A stretch of DNA of 64,000 bases from Faecalispora anaeroviscerum (lineage in GTDB: Bacteria > Bacillota > Clostridia > Oscillospirales > Acutalibacteraceae). The DNA lies in contig NZ_CANOOQ010000001.1 in the NCBI RefSeq assembly GCF_947568225.1, forward strand, positions 1,550,001-1,614,000. Direction: 5' to 3'. Numbering within the stretch: the first letter of the stretch is position 1; every line of letters starts with the position of its first letter. The position numbers and the translations under genes are program-made. The notes beneath the pieces were generated by a model. The model saw only the letters and a list, made by a program, of their open reading frames with translations, was not told where the DNA came from and searched no databases. Of the stretch, positions 61,596-64,000 are shown piece after piece.

Positions 61596-61937
61596 TTACC
61601 TCTTCTTTCGTCGTTTGGGCTTTGTTAGCTCATAGCTTTGGCGCACCATTTCCTGCAGCTCCGGCTTTGGTATTTCGCTGTCCAGCAGCACGGTATTCCA
61701 ATGCATTTTATTCATGTGGTAAGCCGGCAAAACACCGGCAAAGGCCGAACGCAGAAAGTCCGCGCACATCGGCTCGCATTTGAGATTGACGCACAGATGT
61801 CCTCCGCGCTCATAGAGAAACGCGAAGGATTTTCGGTTTTCTCTGTGACGCAGCACCGTCCATTTGTCGTCGAACGGGTAATCCTCGTAAGCACCGGGAT
61901 AGGTCAGGCAGTATAAAACCATTTCCTGCTTTGTCAA
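61596..61937 (-). CDS. MmcQ/YjbR-family protein (first of two)
   Basis: 113 residues from a TTG with GGAGGG upstream. The family's YPGAYEDYPFDDKWTVLRH, the GHLCVNLKCEP strand and MNKMHWNTVLLD are clear. These double-wing or CyaY-like proteins are small and of unclear role, thought to bind DNA. The end is lysine/arginine-rich (KPKRRKKR). The TTG overlaps the stop of a possible small gene upstream. Confidence 0.85.
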   Translation of the reverse strand: MTKQEMVLYCLTYPGAYEDYPFDDKWTVLRHRENRKSFAFLYERGGHLCVNLKCEPMCADFLRSAFAGVLPAYHMNKMHWNTVLLDSEIPKPELQEMVRQSYELTKPKRRKKR

Positions 61938-62104
61938 GATTTATCCCTCCCCTGCATGCACGGCATACCGCTCATATAAGTCAGCGTTGCATCCAATCGC
62001 TCTGAAAGCATCAGGCAGACTGCGTTGGCAGTTGCTTCAAATGAGACACCCAAAATCACCCCGTGATTGACCTCATGGCGCGGGTGAATCTGCCGTTCCA
62101 GCAT
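61934..62104 (-). CDS. Possible small protein, 56 residues
   Basis: An ATG at 62104, 10 bases after the yaiI stop, opens 56 codons: MLERQIHPRHEVNHGVILGV, then SFEATANAVCLMLSERLDAT and a Met-rich end. The stop overlaps the TTG of the next gene (TTGA), the same coupling as its neighbours, but no clear ribosome site is present. It may be real, or a relic of a larger gene. Confidence 0.35.
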   Translation of the reverse strand: MLERQIHPRHEVNHGVILGVSFEATANAVCLMLSERLDATLTYMSGMPCMQGRDKS

Positions 62105-62113
62105 AATATATGG

Positions 62114-62551
62114 TCATTGCGCCCTCAGCAAAAGCTCCAGCTTTTCCTGAAACGCACGATTTTGTTCCGGCAGACGCTTTCGCGGCCCTTTCAGCCTACC
62201 GCCGGCATTCCTGATTTTTTTTGCGGTATGGCGCGCGAGCAAAAGCGCGTCGATATTCTGTACTGTGTATTCCATGCCGTCCTGATTCAGAATCCGTGCG
62301 CCGCGCGCCATACACATCGCCGCAAGGCCGTAATCCTGCGTGACGACAATATCACCGGGTTTGAGCAGGTTCACCAGAGCAAAATCCACACTGTCCGCGC
62401 CTTTCGAAACTACCAGCGTGCGCGCTCCTGCTTTCTCAAAATGATGGGACGTATCGCACAGAATCAGGCACTCCACGCCGAAAGACCCGCAGAGAGCTAC
62501 CGCTTCATCCACCACCGGACAGCCGTCCGCGTCGATCAGAACTCGAGTCAC
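62114..62551 (-). CDS. yaiI: YaiI/YqxD family protein (DUF188)
   Basis: 145 residues. The N-terminal VLIDADGCPVVDEA and the VTQDYGLAAMCMARGA segment are the conserved acidic blocks of DUF188, a PIN-like fold. It ends with the usual KKIRNAGGRLKGPRKR. Function unknown; the acidic residues suggest a metal-dependent nuclease. GTG start overlapping the upstream stop (GTGA), with GGAG eight bases before. Confidence 0.88.
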   Translation of the reverse strand: MTRVLIDADGCPVVDEAVALCGSFGVECLILCDTSHHFEKAGARTLVVSKGADSVDFALVNLLKPGDIVVTQDYGLAAMCMARGARILNQDGMEYTVQNIDALLLARHTAKKIRNAGGRLKGPRKRLPEQNRAFQEKLELLLRAQ

Positions 62552-62946
62552 TTTGCTTTCTCCCCCATGATTTCTCTTTGCAGCTTTTTGGTCAGTTTAT
62601 CGAATACCAGTCGGTAGGAATCATCGCACATCTGCCGCAGCAGCTCCTGCGGCAATCCGCCGCCCAGATCGACCGAATTCCAGCAGCGCTTATCAGAATA
62701 AAAGCCGGGCATAATTTCGGCGTGCTCCCGGCGCAGCAGCTCCGCAAGCATCGGGTCACACTTCAGGTTCAGCAGGCTTTTACCCGCATACATCGGAGCA
62801 TGCTCCTGGCCCGGGTTCATTCTGGCCGCGAAGAGCCGTCCGCCTACCTGGTAACGCAGCCAGCCCCATTCCTCTTTATAATCCCTTGTAACGCCGAGCT
62901 TTGCGAGCAAATATTCATCCAGCCACGGATGCAGTTCACCGTCCAT
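62548..62946 (-). CDS. MmcQ/YjbR-family protein (second copy)
   Basis: 132 residues. Same family plan as the copy at 61596: KEEWGWLRYQVGGRLFA, SLLNLKCDPMLAELL and YSDKRCWNSVDL. It is longer at the N-terminus. GGGGAAG precedes the ATG. Two members of this family flank yaiI within 1.4 kb, which suggests an old local duplication. Confidence 0.82.
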   Translation of the reverse strand: MDGELHPWLDEYLLAKLGVTRDYKEEWGWLRYQVGGRLFAARMNPGQEHAPMYAGKSLLNLKCDPMLAELLRREHAEIMPGFYSDKRCWNSVDLGGGLPQELLRQMCDDSYRLVFDKLTKKLQREIMGEKAK

Positions 62947-63033
62947 GTCATCTTCCCCTTTTCACTGGCCACCCACGCACATCGAAACAGAAGCTTTCCC
63001 GGGGGACCTGCTGTCGACGGATGGAACCATATT

Positions 63034-64000
63034 TTAGTAATCCAACATGATTTTGTAAATATTCACCGGCCTGCCCTTCGGGACAATCCTTTTTTGCCCG
63101 ACAACCTCCGCCTTCCCAAATTTAAGCAGATTGGCCAGAAAGCGGTTTGCCGTTCTGGTGGAAATACCCAACCGATTGATCAGGTCCAGAGAGGAGATTT
63201 CATCTGAACCTTCCTCCTTGAGGACATGAATAATTTTTGACACTGTTTCGGGCGAAAGCTTTACCTCTGACGCAACACGGTAAATGTAATCGCTCTCCAC
63301 ATCCGAAATGACAAGATCCGCTTCCCCGCCGGAAGTCATGCAGATAATCTTGTTGTCTTCATCAATCAAAAAGCTTCTGTGATTGTCATCCCCAAAATTT
63401 TCTCCGTGACGCACTGCGTCCATGGCGTTCATGCGGGCCTGATAGAAATTACGACCGATTCCGTAGCCGATCGACCCCGAAAAGTTCAGGCTTTTTTGCA
63501 GGTGCGTATAAAAAGGGCAGCCCAAAAAATTATCCGTGAGCTTTGCGAGGGTATCACAGTCGGTATAAATTTCAAAGCCGTCGCGGCTGTCTTTTACGGT
63601 TAGGCTGCCGCTGTAAGGGCTGATCAGCGTCAGAATTTCTTTTTTATAAGCCAAAAACTTCATTTCCGTATTGCTGTATTTTCGTGTCAGTAGTTCAGAG
63701 CAGGTAATCAGCACATTGGCCGGGTAGCTTCTTCTCGCGCGCGAGGCATCAATTTTAGCCATAACCTCTCTTACCGTGTTTGTAAGTGCGTTCTGGCTTG
63801 GGTAAATATAATAGCAGGAATAGCCCATTTTCTTCATTCGCTCCGCCGTGGTGTAAAGATAGGTGACTGCAAAATCGATTTCACCGGCCCGAAACTTTTC
63901 CTCCACATAATGAGAAAAACGCTTTTCCTCTTCCTCGATGATGCTGTGACTATAATGACGAAATGTATTGTCATACTCCCGCGCAATGGCTGCAAGCGCG
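63034..64000 (-). CDS. Winged-helix regulator with an N-terminal sensor region (5' end outside window)
   Basis: The frame stays open past the right edge, so the N-terminus is missing; about 322 residues are visible. The last 70 residues are a winged helix: LSPETVSKIIHVLKEEG, then LDLINRLGISTRTANRFLAN and RPVNIYKIML. The preceding part has GSIGYGIGRNFYQARMNAMD followed by AVRHGENFGDD, which recalls the fold of nucleotide-cyclase or GTP-cyclohydrolase III-like sensor domains, but I cannot name the family. It is probably a ligand-responsive transcription factor. Confidence 0.6.
   Translation of the reverse strand, partial: ALAAIAREYDNTFRHYSHSIIEEEEKRFSHYVEEKFRAGEIDFAVTYLYTTAERMKKMGYSCYYIYPSQNALTNTVREVMAKIDASRARRSYPANVLITCSELLTRKYSNTEMKFLAYKKEILTLISPYSGSLTVKDSRDGFEIYTDCDTLAKLTDNFLGCPFYTHLQKSLNFSGSIGYGIGRNFYQARMNAMDAVRHGENFGDDNHRSFLIDEDNKIICMTSGGEADLVISDVESDYIYRVASEVKLSPETVSKIIHVLKEEGSDEISSLDLINRLGISTRTANRFLANLLKFGKAEVVGQKRIVPKGRPVNIYKIMLDY

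Overview
The window is a stretch of a low-to-middle GC, strictly anaerobic-type Firmicutes chromosome, most likely a member of the class Clostridia and plausibly the Oscillospiraceae/Ruminococcaceae group. The clues are pyruvate formate-lyase with its activase, the LL-diaminopimelate aminotransferase (DapL) route to lysine and murein, a type Ic aspartate aminotransferase, an ANTAR regulator beside glnA, strong Gram-positive Shine-Dalgarno sites, and frequent TTG and GTG starts. The genus is inference. Most genes lie on the minus strand.

Left backbone (1-13160): the 3' part of a glycosyltransferase; secD-secF; an aspartate aminotransferase; asnS; a tRNA-Ser(GGA) with its own promoter and terminator; a LacI-type regulator with a PfkB sugar kinase; and pflB-pflA. 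The pflBA leader carries a ZTP (pfl-motif) riboswitch whose 3' end overlaps an intrinsic terminator.

Mobile island (about 13161-27394, about 14.2 kb): an integrative mobilizable element inserted in the last codons of guaA and bounded by a 12-bp direct repeat. It carries a type I restriction-modification operon, hsdR-hsdS-prrC-hsdM, with a PrrC-type anticodon nuclease embedded in it. It also has a small HTH regulator, a divergent SLOG-protein/HTH pair with twin operators, a MobV relaxase with a candidate oriT, a RepA-like ATPase, a small accessory protein, a tyrosine integrase, a GTG-started excisionase and a third HTH regulator. The terminator that presumably served guaA before insertion now lies at the far end of the island.

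Central biosynthetic block (27383-45300, all minus strand): glnA with a promoter and leader terminator, an ANTAR protein, dapF, dapL, carA, carB, purC, purF, purB, purA, glmS and guaA. All of these use or make glutamine, aspartate, carbamoyl-phosphate or purines, so this is a nitrogen-assimilation and nucleotide block. Between carB and purC sit tandem copies of a structured repeat of about 114 bp.

Right part (45300-64000): eno, a ZIP metal transporter, a small unannotated protein, ferritin, a tandem HD/HD-GYP protein, endonuclease IV (nfo), two large YhgE/Pip membrane proteins behind a MerR-style 19-bp-spacer promoter, a lytic transglycosylase, a PNPOx-family protein and a low-molecular-weight phosphatase. 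A run of small, often overlapping genes follows (DUF1653, VOC, flavodoxin, GNAT, two MmcQ/YjbR, YaiI). The window ends inside an unrecognised winged-helix regulator.
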